From contig CAZSMC010000003.1 of NCBI GenBank assembly GCA_964607755.1, positions 62,001-126,000 on the forward strand: a stretch of DNA of 64,000 bases, in the 5' to 3' direction. Within the stretch, counting starts at the first letter, position 1. Every line of letters starts with the position of its first letter. Positions 10,227 through 18,299 of the stretch are shown in pieces. The DNA comes from CAZSMC01 sp964607755 (lineage in GTDB: Bacteria; Zhuqueibacterota; Zhuqueibacteria; Residuimicrobiales; Krinioviventaceae). The notes beneath the pieces are model-generated. The model was not told where the DNA came from. It was given only the letters and a program-made list of their open reading frames with translations, and did not search any database. A program made the position numbers and the translations under genes.

Positions 10227-11246
10227 TTAAGCATCTGTCAATAATTCAGCAATCCGTTGAGCTTGTTTGTCCTGAGTAAACTGAGCTGAAGCATCGCGGG
10301 CATTATTCCCTAACATTTTTTTCAAGAGTGGATTCTCAAAAAGATTTTTCAGTTCTGTTCGGAGAGAATGATAATCGTGAGGCGGTACGGTAAAAGCATT
10401 TTTCCCTGGCTCTATATAATCTAAAAGCCCTCTGTTTTCCGTTACGATAATTGGTTTTCCGTACGACATGGCTTGCAACAAAACAAGCTGACCGGAGGAT
10501 TCATCAGGGCGGTCTAACGGGATAACGACAACTGCGGCTCTCGCCAACAGTTCGTCAAAGAAATCTCCAAAAACATTAAAATATACGTTAACATTTTCCG
10601 GAACATCAAGACCAGATATGTTAAATTTTTGTGCTACAATTTTTGTTGGATAGTCCAATTCCTCAACTGCTTTGAACAGCGTCTTATAGTCTCTGTTGCT
10701 CCTTCCGCCGCTAAATATATAGTTATCATCTCCGGTTTCACGAATATTCTGTTCGATGCCCAGCGGGACGAAAACAAAATTTGTATATGGATAACAACTT
10801 TTCAACTGATATGCCTCAATTTTGGAGTGCACTATAACAGTTTCAATCCTTTTGACAGTGCATTTTGTAAAAGGAATCCTGAAAAACCTGTTAAATAAAG
10901 AGACACGTTCAGGAATGATCATCTGACCGGTAACGAGCTTTGGTTCATTGATAAAAAAAAACCGCAGCCAAAAACTGGTCAACATTCCGATAACAGCGTG
11001 CCATGAATAGATCACATCATATTGAGAGGCTCTGGTCGCGGCCCGCAAGCTTGTTAAAAAATAGCTCTTCCATAATCCTGTTATTTTTTCAACAATATTA
11101 TCGTAACCCTTTGGTGTTTGACTATATAGCATGTCAACAGAAAAATATCGGGACAAGATTTCTTCAAATTGCCAATTTTGTGGCGGAATCCAGTCGAGCA
11201 CTATTAATAGTTTTTTCTTTCTTTTTTCAGATATCACTTTGTTCAA
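10227..11246 (-). CDS. GT4 family glycosyltransferase
   Basis: 339 aa if started at the TTG at 11246, which lies within the end of the DUF2304 gene (20-nt overlap). The C-terminal domain contains the GT4 site DESSGQLVLLQAMSYGKPIIVTE with its acidic residue six positions before the MSYGKP turn. The preceding strand has the sugar-nucleotide loop FSGGRSNRDYKT. The N-terminal Rossmann domain (LLIVLDWIPPQNWQFEEI) is divergent and lacks a GGxE motif. It is a soluble, probably cytoplasmic glycosyltransferase of the cluster. The specificity cannot be read. Confidence 0.85.
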   Translation of the reverse strand: MNKVISEKRKKKLLIVLDWIPPQNWQFEEILSRYFSVDMLYSQTPKGYDNIVEKITGLWKSYFLTSLRAATRASQYDVIYSWHAVIGMLTSFWLRFFFINEPKLVTGQMIIPERVSLFNRFFRIPFTKCTVKRIETVIVHSKIEAYQLKSCYPYTNFVFVPLGIEQNIRETGDDNYIFSGGRSNRDYKTLFKAVEELDYPTKIVAQKFNISGLDVPENVNVYFNVFGDFFDELLARAAVVVIPLDRPDESSGQLVLLQAMSYGKPIIVTENRGLLDYIEPGKNAFTVPPHDYHSLRTELKNLFENPLLKKMLGNNARDASAQFTQDKQAQRIAELLTDA

Positions 11247-11613
11247 GCTCTTTGATGCGTTTCTCTAAATTCATTACTTGTAGCGCATTTTTCTGGACTG
11301 TTTTTCTCAGTTTATGAGTTAATGTGGTGATTTTTAATGTAAAATACAGCATCAAGGAAATGAGAAATAATAAGCCAATCATTGTCAGGGCTGAGGCTGG
11401 ATATTCGGCACCAAGCAAATGAGTTAGCCCCATCAACAAGCGATGACTGGAAACGACAATAATCATACCAATCGAGACAGCGAGCCAGATAAGCGCCAGA
11501 GACTCGGTAATTTTGCGTTTCTTTAACAAGGAAAAAATATAGACAATAAAGCAAATTCCGAGGAAAACCAGTATAATTTTCCCTCGTAAAGATATTCCAA
11601 TATCCGAAATCAT
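11227..11613 (-). CDS. DUF2304 small membrane protein
   Basis: A 128-aa protein with three hydrophobic segments (about residues 11-28, 39-57, 70-92) and a C-terminal coiled-coil tail (KTVQKNALQVMNLEKRIKEL). The size, the KRKITESLALIWL stretch and the helix pattern match the DUF2304 family, which is usually found beside GT2 polyprenyl-phosphate sugar synthases and GT-C enzymes. Its start codon overlaps the stop of the upstream GT39 gene in an ATGA arrangement, so the two are translationally coupled. The molecular role is unknown; a scaffold or partner for the GT2/GT39 pair upstream is a reasonable inference. Confidence 0.8.
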   Translation of the reverse strand: MISDIGISLRGKIILVFLGICFIVYIFSLLKKRKITESLALIWLAVSIGMIIVVSSHRLLMGLTHLLGAEYPASALTMIGLLFLISLMLYFTLKITTLTHKLRKTVQKNALQVMNLEKRIKELEQSDI

Positions 11614-13346
11614 GTGAACCTCGTTACTTTATTAAATATACCTTCAAAACCGTAAACAGCCAAAATAATCAAAAATGCATCCACCGGAATCCGGTAGCGT
11701 ATTTCTGCAAAAAATATAGAATATCCTAAAGAGACAGTTAACATTGGGATCAAAAATAAAAGCAGACAGGGCACTTTTTTTCGACACCGGTACAGACCAA
11801 AAGGGAACAGCACTAAAAGAGGTGTCATGCACAATATGGAGATCTGTTCGGCTAATTTTCCCGGATTGTTGCCATGAGTCGTTATTCTGGTTATAGCTGG
11901 AGACCAAAATTTGATAAATTCTTCAATAAAATGACCTCTAAAAAACTGTATTGGATATTTGTGCATCAGGTCTAATATACTGAAAGATTCTTTATTCTCA
12001 TAATGGTGTTTTACAGGAATCGAACTCTCCGGTTGTCCGTTCTTTACAGACCAGACATCTACGTGTCGCCACGGACGAAGCCATATCATGATTCCACTGG
12101 CGTCAAGAGATGGTTCGTTTACATCGATCCAAAAAGCAATGCGTTGTATATCTTTCGGTTTCACGGGCTGGGTAAAAGTCATTTCCAAATATGATGCATT
12201 CTCTGCTGAATAAACGGCAGCATAATCCCACTTTTCTTTTGTCGAATCAACAATAATACACGTATCTGAAAACGTCAGTTCAGCAGAATTGACCAGTGGT
12301 TTATTCTTAAAAGTATCCAAAATTGGCTTTTCCGGCTTTTGTTTCCAGGCTCTAAAACGGGTTAATGACAAAGGTTTCCCGCCATAAAAAAACAGACCGA
12401 TATATTTGTTATTTATTACATTAAAATTATCTGGTGGTTCTATGACAGCAAACAAAGAATCGTCCACGTAACAATTCCAAAGGTGTGACGTTTCTGTCGA
12501 ATCGAATTGTACGGAAAATGTGGTTCCATCAAGGGTCTTTTTGTTCAAAGCTTCTTTTCGTTCGAAATAAAGTCTCATCCCGTTCAACACACGTTTTTCA
12601 GCCATGCACGCTCGTCCCGGGGCAAAAACATCGAACACCAGATAATTCCTTATCGTCCATGGCACTAGAAGCAAAATGGTCATTGCAAAAAGTAGGCCTG
12701 CATGTTTGATCCTTGTTTTGAACTGATGATTGGGTAGTAATAAAATCCATGCTGCGAACAAAAACACCGCGGGTATCATCACTGGTTTTGTAACCGCAGA
12801 CAGTCCCAGCCACAACGAGCCAAAAAATAAATACTTAAGGCTCCCTTTGTCGTAATAGAGAAAAAAGTGATAAACTGTTAATGTTAATAAAAGGGTAAAA
12901 AGTTGCGTGACATATAGCAAGCCGGTAATATAAATAAAATAAGGATAGACCGCGCCAACAAGCATGACCCACTGACCAGTTCTTTCGGAAAGCTGTTTTG
13001 CCAACTGGTAGAGAATTAATAAATGCACGAGCGAAAGCAAGACATGAACAAGACGAACAGCAATAAAATGATGACCAAACAGTTGGTAAATAGCTGCCAG
13101 GAAAATCGGAAAGGTCGGTTCAAGAGCATAATACTGGTATTCATTGTCATAGTAGAGCCCGGGGCCAAAGCCCTCTCCTTTAATAATACTCTGTGCAGCC
13201 GTGTCATAGTGGACTGTGTCATAATAGTACCACTTGTCCTCCAGTTGAAAGACATATAAAAGCCGGATAATCAGTGCGATGATAAATATAAACCACCGCT
13301 GTCTGGATCGGATAAATATCCATAAATATTTTAACTTTGAAGCCAA
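11610..13346 (-). CDS. GT39-like membrane glycosyltransferase with inserted extracytoplasmic domain
   Basis: A 578-aa protein starting at TTG (13346). Residues 1-240 form the N-terminal GT-C membrane unit: an acidic first loop (YYDTVHYDTAAQ) and several helices up to TILLLVPWTIRNY. Residues about 241-455 form a soluble, beta-rich, aromatic-rich stretch, after which hydrophobic helices resume at about 502-565. GT39 enzymes usually place their soluble part at the C-terminus, so this central insertion is unusual; part of it (about 355-435) looks like a beta-sandwich. The upstream GT2 gene (14117-13359) is likely to supply its polyprenyl-phosphate sugar. Acceptor unknown. Confidence 0.75.
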   Translation of the reverse strand: MASKLKYLWIFIRSRQRWFIFIIALIIRLLYVFQLEDKWYYYDTVHYDTAAQSIIKGEGFGPGLYYDNEYQYYALEPTFPIFLAAIYQLFGHHFIAVRLVHVLLSLVHLLILYQLAKQLSERTGQWVMLVGAVYPYFIYITGLLYVTQLFTLLLTLTVYHFFLYYDKGSLKYLFFGSLWLGLSAVTKPVMIPAVFLFAAWILLLPNHQFKTRIKHAGLLFAMTILLLVPWTIRNYLVFDVFAPGRACMAEKRVLNGMRLYFERKEALNKKTLDGTTFSVQFDSTETSHLWNCYVDDSLFAVIEPPDNFNVINNKYIGLFFYGGKPLSLTRFRAWKQKPEKPILDTFKNKPLVNSAELTFSDTCIIVDSTKEKWDYAAVYSAENASYLEMTFTQPVKPKDIQRIAFWIDVNEPSLDASGIMIWLRPWRHVDVWSVKNGQPESSIPVKHHYENKESFSILDLMHKYPIQFFRGHFIEEFIKFWSPAITRITTHGNNPGKLAEQISILCMTPLLVLFPFGLYRCRKKVPCLLLFLIPMLTVSLGYSIFFAEIRYRIPVDAFLIILAVYGFEGIFNKVTRFT

Positions 13347-13358
13347 AATGATTTGACT

Positions 13359-14117
13359 CTAATTTGGGTTACCGAACAATTTGGTATGATGGGACACTTT
13401 TAGCAGCACGACAAAAATGGCCAGGACGTTACGGATCGGATATACTAGCGATTTTATGGGACCACCGTGCATGGAGGTTCCAGATGTGCGTTGTTTAACA
13501 ACAATTGGCACTTCTTTTATGCGGAATCCGGTCATGGACAATAATAAAAGTACCTGGGCATCAGGATAATCGTGGGGATATTCTTTGGCAAACAAAGCGG
13601 CCACTCTGGGTGAAACCAGTTGAAAACCTGTTGTTACATCAGCAATTTTTTTACCTGATAAAATTTTCAAGACAAAACTGAATATATAAATCCCAAGTCG
13701 ACGCGGCCAGTTGGTTTTGTAACCGGTATTTTCCACGAAACGCGAGCCAAGGACGACATCGTAATTGCCAGTGTTGAACATTTTTAAGAGGTGTAAAATA
13801 TCGCCCGGCTGGTGCTGTCCATCTGCATCAATCGACAGAATGCCATCAAACTTTTCATGTAACGCATAAGTAAAGCCGCTTTGCAGAGCTGCGCCATATC
13901 CCAAATTCACGTTATGTTGCAATAGATTAATTTTACATTCTCTTGTTACCCTGGCCGTTTCATCATCCGAACCGTCGTCAATAACAAGTATGTGTTGAGT
14001 CCATCCCAATTCTTTCGTTCTCTCGGACAGAGCTTGTAACTGCTCCAGTACCGTTGGCAAATTTTCTTCTTCATTAAAAGCCGGAATTAAAATGAGAAGT
14101 TTCTTTAAACTATTCAT
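13359..14117 (-). CDS. GT2 family polyprenyl-phosphate-type glycosyltransferase
   Basis: 252 aa from the ATG at 14117 (a TTG at 14132 is possible). It has the GT-A fold signatures: LLILIPAFNEEENLPTVL at the N-terminus, VIDDGSDDET in the nucleotide-binding strand and the DXD region LSIDADGQHQPGD. The C-terminal hydrophobic stretch (VRNVLAIFVVLL-like) would associate with the membrane. This is the pattern of dolichyl/polyprenyl-phosphate mannose or glucose synthases. It overlaps the upstream GT39 gene by 8 nt and lies 12 nt from the next GT39 gene, so it probably makes the lipid-linked sugar donor for one or both. The sugar is undetermined. Confidence 0.85.
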   Translation of the reverse strand: MNSLKKLLILIPAFNEEENLPTVLEQLQALSERTKELGWTQHILVIDDGSDDETARVTRECKINLLQHNVNLGYGAALQSGFTYALHEKFDGILSIDADGQHQPGDILHLLKMFNTGNYDVVLGSRFVENTGYKTNWPRRLGIYIFSFVLKILSGKKIADVTTGFQLVSPRVAALFAKEYPHDYPDAQVLLLLSMTGFRIKEVPIVVKQRTSGTSMHGGPIKSLVYPIRNVLAIFVVLLKVSHHTKLFGNPN

Positions 14118-15738
14118 TTTTAAATTTGACAATATTTATCGCCGGTTGAATATTGTTATTTCTTGTTGGAAATATTTTTACCTGCTGACTATTTTCTGCA
14201 ATCCATTGAAAAAAGTCCATGCGTTCTTGCGCAAGTACCGGATAACGGGATACTGTATCTTTCCATTTAAATGTTTGTCTTGTAAACGAATCGGAAATAT
14301 AATAGCAATAATCACACGATTTGAGCAATTTTTTTATTTCGCCAGTTACATTCACAGATTTGCGAGTCAATTCGGTTTCGTTGATCTGATAACAAGATGC
14401 ATCATTCAGCAATATAGTTGGGGGAAATGATTCGACAAAAATTGTCGCATTCTCCGGGATGTTGTTCTTTATCCATGACGATGCTTTTGTCCGTGGATCT
14501 GTTTGGGAAAGTCTGTGCATGTATATTAGTGAATGCAGAACATTCTCCATGCCGACTATGGCAACAATGATAGCGATGAAAAGCCAGGCTTTGCGCGAAT
14601 TTTTAATTTTTGCATGCAACCAACTCAGGCAAACCGCACCGGCAAGCATAAAAAATGGTGCAAGCGGGATTATATGCCGCATGGCTTTAATGGACATATC
14701 CTCAAACATGAAATATGTTGGCAGCACAAAAGAGAGAATCAATAAATCAGCCTTTCGGTGCCGGACAAGTTGAACAATTAATCCGACAATGACAAGAATT
14801 GTCAAAAGAACGCCGAACGTTGCCGGAATGGAGTTCGGATAAAATACTCCAAAACCAGGCGCCTGGTTGCCAGTCCAGTAGGATAAAAAGCCGCCGCCGC
14901 TGCCGATTTTGCCGACTTGCTCAAAACGATGCGTTCCTAAAATCCCGCCCCAGGTTTCCTGAAAATCCAGCCAAAACAACGGACAAGCGATCAAAAGAGA
15001 AATTATACCGGCAAAGATGCCGCTCAAAAAACGTTTGTCCATACTGTGCTTTAGCCATTGCCGTGGATGGGCACGGGCAAAATGAGCGAAAAGAAAAGGC
15101 AACGCTAAAAATACCATACTAAATTTCGTTGCCACGGCAACGCCCATGACTATTGCTGTAAGGATGTAATGACGCATTTTCGAGTCCCGTAGCATAAAAG
15201 CACAACTGTAAAGAGAAAAAACGCCGAAAAATGCTGCCGGAACGTCTACTGTGCCGAAATGAGAATTCCGGACATGCAGGAAATTAACAGCAAGAAAAAG
15301 TGAAGCTAAAAGACCAAGTTTTTCATCATATAATTTTTTCCCCAGATGGTACAAAACCCAGACCGTCATTATTCCCAACAGCGCCACTAGAATCCGGCTC
15401 CACAAATAAAATGGAAAAGGATTGTTCTCGAAAGCTATCTTAACCGCTTGCAGGGATTGGTACTGACCTGTTAACAAGCCAAATCCTATTGGAAGAATCA
15501 AGAACCCGGACAGCATATACGTGTAAAAAGGCGGATAAACCTGAATGCTAAAAAAGGCTTGTTTGTCCATAAATTTTGCATCCAGCAACCGTCCGGCCTG
15601 AGCTGTTAATTTTATTTCATCGGGATGATAAAGATAGGGTTTGCCAAAATCGATGGCATAAAAACGCAAAACCGCTGCAAGAATGAGCAGGGCCAGAATG
15701 AGTAGCCTCTGATGCTTTGTCAACCACTGTTGCTTCAT
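14110..15738 (-). CDS. GT39/ArnT-like membrane glycosyltransferase
   Basis: A 542-aa protein with a short cytoplasmic N-terminus, about 11-12 membrane helices and a soluble C-terminal periplasmic part of roughly 130 residues. The first loop has the catalytic acidic pair in YLYHPDEIKLTAQAG, and a second loop has NSHFGTVDVPAAFF, both characteristic of GT39 (PMT_2) enzymes. It abuts the upstream GT4 gene (one base between stop and start) and overlaps the downstream GT2 gene by 8 nt, so all three are cotranscribed. The enzyme probably transfers a sugar from a polyprenyl-phosphate donor at the periplasmic face. Confidence 0.85.
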   Translation of the reverse strand: MKQQWLTKHQRLLILALLILAAVLRFYAIDFGKPYLYHPDEIKLTAQAGRLLDAKFMDKQAFFSIQVYPPFYTYMLSGFLILPIGFGLLTGQYQSLQAVKIAFENNPFPFYLWSRILVALLGIMTVWVLYHLGKKLYDEKLGLLASLFLAVNFLHVRNSHFGTVDVPAAFFGVFSLYSCAFMLRDSKMRHYILTAIVMGVAVATKFSMVFLALPFLFAHFARAHPRQWLKHSMDKRFLSGIFAGIISLLIACPLFWLDFQETWGGILGTHRFEQVGKIGSGGGFLSYWTGNQAPGFGVFYPNSIPATFGVLLTILVIVGLIVQLVRHRKADLLILSFVLPTYFMFEDMSIKAMRHIIPLAPFFMLAGAVCLSWLHAKIKNSRKAWLFIAIIVAIVGMENVLHSLIYMHRLSQTDPRTKASSWIKNNIPENATIFVESFPPTILLNDASCYQINETELTRKSVNVTGEIKKLLKSCDYCYYISDSFTRQTFKWKDTVSRYPVLAQERMDFFQWIAENSQQVKIFPTRNNNIQPAINIVKFKNE

Positions 15739-16839
15739 TTATGCGACTCGTGCTGCTTTTTTAAAAAGAGTTTCGTACTGTTCGGTTATCCGGTTCCAGT
15801 TATAACGTTCAATGACTCGTTTTTTAACTGCTTTCTTATACTTTTTGATCTTGTCAGGGAAATCAACAAGTAACTGCATTTTATTTGCCAAATCATTGTC
15901 ATCGGTTCGAGAAAAATACAGTGCTGTTGAATCCAGTACTTCCCGATGCTCGGGAACGTCGTTAGCGAGAATGCAATTCCCATAGCCCATGCCTTCCAAT
16001 AACGCGGGATGGGTTCCGCCAACCTCGGTTGCCTGGACATAAAAATAGGCATGACTCTGCAGCTCGCGATATCCCTGGCCAAACACGTAACCGGTAAAAA
16101 CAATACGATCATCTTTCGTTTGTTTGAGCTGGCGAATATAATCCACACTGTAAGGTGCATCGCCGACCATAACCAGTTTTTTGCTCGTCTTTACATTTTT
16201 AAACGCTTTCACCACCCGATGGGCATTATTTTCGGGCTCCATTCTACTGACATATAAAATGTACTCATTGGGCTGAAGGTTAAATTTTTGTAAAATCTCC
16301 ATAGTTTTGACCGGCTTTTCCGGTGCACCGTAAGGAATGTAAAAAGATTTTTTGTTAAACCGTGATTGGTAATACTGTTCAATTTCACGTGCATCGGAAA
16401 CGATGGTATTGGGGATAAAAGTTGCAAGCCATTCGGAGAGCTTGTAAAAAAGCTGTCCGGCCTGGTTCCATTTTTGCCGTTTCCATTCCAAACCGTCTAC
16501 ATTCAAAATGACCGGTTTTCCCATTAATCGTGGCAAAAAGCAAAACGCGGCATTGGCGCTGTTGCAGACAAAAACCACATCATATCGAATAAAAAAACTG
16601 TATAAGGTACAGATGAGGGTATGGAACACGGTATCAAAGTATTTGTGCGAAATAGTTGGCAATATCTTTATGCGAACCTTTTTGTAATATTGTTTATCAT
16701 AGTCAATATTATTCGAACGACCGTAGACGGTAACATCATGACCTTTTTGTGCCAGCCGTGGAGCCATTTCTTCGATAAAAGTTTCAAATCCGCCATAATT
16801 TGCCGGAATGCCGCGTATGCCCATGATAGCTATTTTCAT
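15739..16839 (-). CDS. GT4 glycosyltransferase with DUF1972 N-terminal domain
   Basis: A 366-aa protein. The first 25 residues carry the hallmark of DUF1972-type GT4 enzymes, a GIRGIPANYGGFETFIEE motif. The C-terminal domain has SRMEPENNAHRVVKAF (donor phosphate loop) and GGTHPALLEGMGYGNCILA, the acidic motif region. Characterised members of this group include rhamnosyl- and N-acetyl-sugar transferases of S-layer and capsule pathways, but the donor cannot be deduced here. The start ATG overlaps the stop of the upstream flippase by 4 nt (ATGA-type coupling). It is soluble and should act on a lipid-linked acceptor at the inner leaflet. Confidence 0.88.
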   Translation of the reverse strand: MKIAIMGIRGIPANYGGFETFIEEMAPRLAQKGHDVTVYGRSNNIDYDKQYYKKVRIKILPTISHKYFDTVFHTLICTLYSFFIRYDVVFVCNSANAAFCFLPRLMGKPVILNVDGLEWKRQKWNQAGQLFYKLSEWLATFIPNTIVSDAREIEQYYQSRFNKKSFYIPYGAPEKPVKTMEILQKFNLQPNEYILYVSRMEPENNAHRVVKAFKNVKTSKKLVMVGDAPYSVDYIRQLKQTKDDRIVFTGYVFGQGYRELQSHAYFYVQATEVGGTHPALLEGMGYGNCILANDVPEHREVLDSTALYFSRTDDNDLANKMQLLVDFPDKIKKYKKAVKKRVIERYNWNRITEQYETLFKKAARVA

Positions 16840-18299
16840 GCCACCTCGGCCGATGTCTTCTTTTGTCGAATGAACAACCTCAATTCAATAATCAGCTTAC
16901 GATCCAAAATCTGTAATGAACCTAAATAAATAGCACCCGAAACCAACAAGCCTAATAACAATACAATCAGATCGCCAAAATTGAGCACATTTTTTAAAAA
17001 CCAACGCGAAATATAGCCAGCAAGCAACATGGTTGCCGTTGCAGGCCCTGTTACTGAAAATGCGGATAAAAATTCAGCCGGGGATACCTTTATTTGCCGA
17101 TTTGTAATATCCTGGATAATTGGCCAGGTAACCAGATAGAGTGCGGAAAAAGCCGCTGCCACGCCCGTCAGTCCCCACCGGGTTCCAACCCATACAGCGC
17201 CGATGAGAGGCAGCAGATAAAAAGCATTCCATTTCAGTTCAATGTCCGGCCGGCCGACAGCCATCAAAACTGAACCTTTGATTGTGCCGACAGATTTTAG
17301 CATCGCCATCGGCACCAGAATTTGCAGAGGTATCACAACCTCGATCCACTTTTCCGTTAAAAATACAACGACAAACTCTCGTGCAAACACGCCAAGAGCG
17401 ATCAACATCGGAAAAGTGATAAGTGAGATGAACGTCATGGAACGAAGGTAACCGGTTTTGAATCGTTTCATGTCATTCTGAACATGTGAAAATGCCGGGA
17501 AAACCACTTTGGCGACAATGCCTGATATCCGCTGCACCGGCAGTTTGACAAGATAAAGCGCCCAATTGTAAATGCCGAGTGCAACCTCCCCCAGTATCCG
17601 GCCGATGATGGTAATGTCCGCATTCATCACCAGATAAATCATCACATCGTTTGTCAACACATTTGAACTGAAACGATAAAATTCTTTAAATTCACGAAAA
17701 GCAAAATGAAATTTGGGACGCCACGTGCAGGCAATCCACACACCAATTACGGTAAATAAATCGCGCAATAAAACATTGGCGACCAGGCTCCAAACGCCAA
17801 AATTATGAAAAGCCAAAATAACGGCAATGATACCGCTAACGGTGACCGAGCTGATTTCGATAATCGCGAGTTTTTTAAACTGCATTTGACGAGTGAGCAA
17901 AGATTTGTGCACGATACCAAATCCACCAATGAAAAAGCCAAGCGCAATAACCAAAATGACTGGCTTGACGAGTGGATTTTGGAAGAACAACGAAATCGGG
18001 ATTGACGCCGCAGCCGAAGCGCCGTAAAGCAAGAGTCCGAAAAGGATGCTCACCCAGAACATGGTGGAAAGTTGCGGTGGTTTTAACTCTTTTTTTTGGA
18101 TAATAGCTGTGCCCAATCCTTTGTCATTGGCCATGCCGATGGCCACGGTAATCAGTCCTGCCATTCCCACAATCCCGAAATCGGCCTTGCTCAACAAACG
18201 AGCCAGAACCGCCTGAATAATGACAAGAACAACTTGCATGCTCATCTTGGCTGCACCGGTCCACAGCACGCCAGAGATTGTTTTTTGTCTCAGGCTCAT
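16836..18299 (-). CDS. MOP-superfamily lipopolysaccharide/exopolysaccharide flippase (WzxC-like)
   Basis: A 487-aa protein with about 13-14 hydrophobic helices. The opening (SLRQKTISGVLWTGAAKM, then LARLLSKADFGIVGMA) matches the WzxC/polysaccharide-exporter branch of the MOP flippases and differs from the other flippase in this cluster (7475-8908). It is predicted to move undecaprenyl-linked glycan to the outer leaflet. Both ends overlap neighbours by 4 nt, so it is coupled to the GT39 gene upstream and the GT4 gene downstream. Its full length and lack of disruption suggest that it is functional. Confidence 0.87.
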   Translation of the reverse strand: MSLRQKTISGVLWTGAAKMSMQVVLVIIQAVLARLLSKADFGIVGMAGLITVAIGMANDKGLGTAIIQKKELKPPQLSTMFWVSILFGLLLYGASAAASIPISLFFQNPLVKPVILVIALGFFIGGFGIVHKSLLTRQMQFKKLAIIEISSVTVSGIIAVILAFHNFGVWSLVANVLLRDLFTVIGVWIACTWRPKFHFAFREFKEFYRFSSNVLTNDVMIYLVMNADITIIGRILGEVALGIYNWALYLVKLPVQRISGIVAKVVFPAFSHVQNDMKRFKTGYLRSMTFISLITFPMLIALGVFAREFVVVFLTEKWIEVVIPLQILVPMAMLKSVGTIKGSVLMAVGRPDIELKWNAFYLLPLIGAVWVGTRWGLTGVAAAFSALYLVTWPIIQDITNRQIKVSPAEFLSAFSVTGPATATMLLAGYISRWFLKNVLNFGDLIVLLLGLLVSGAIYLGSLQILDRKLIIELRLFIRQKKTSAEVA

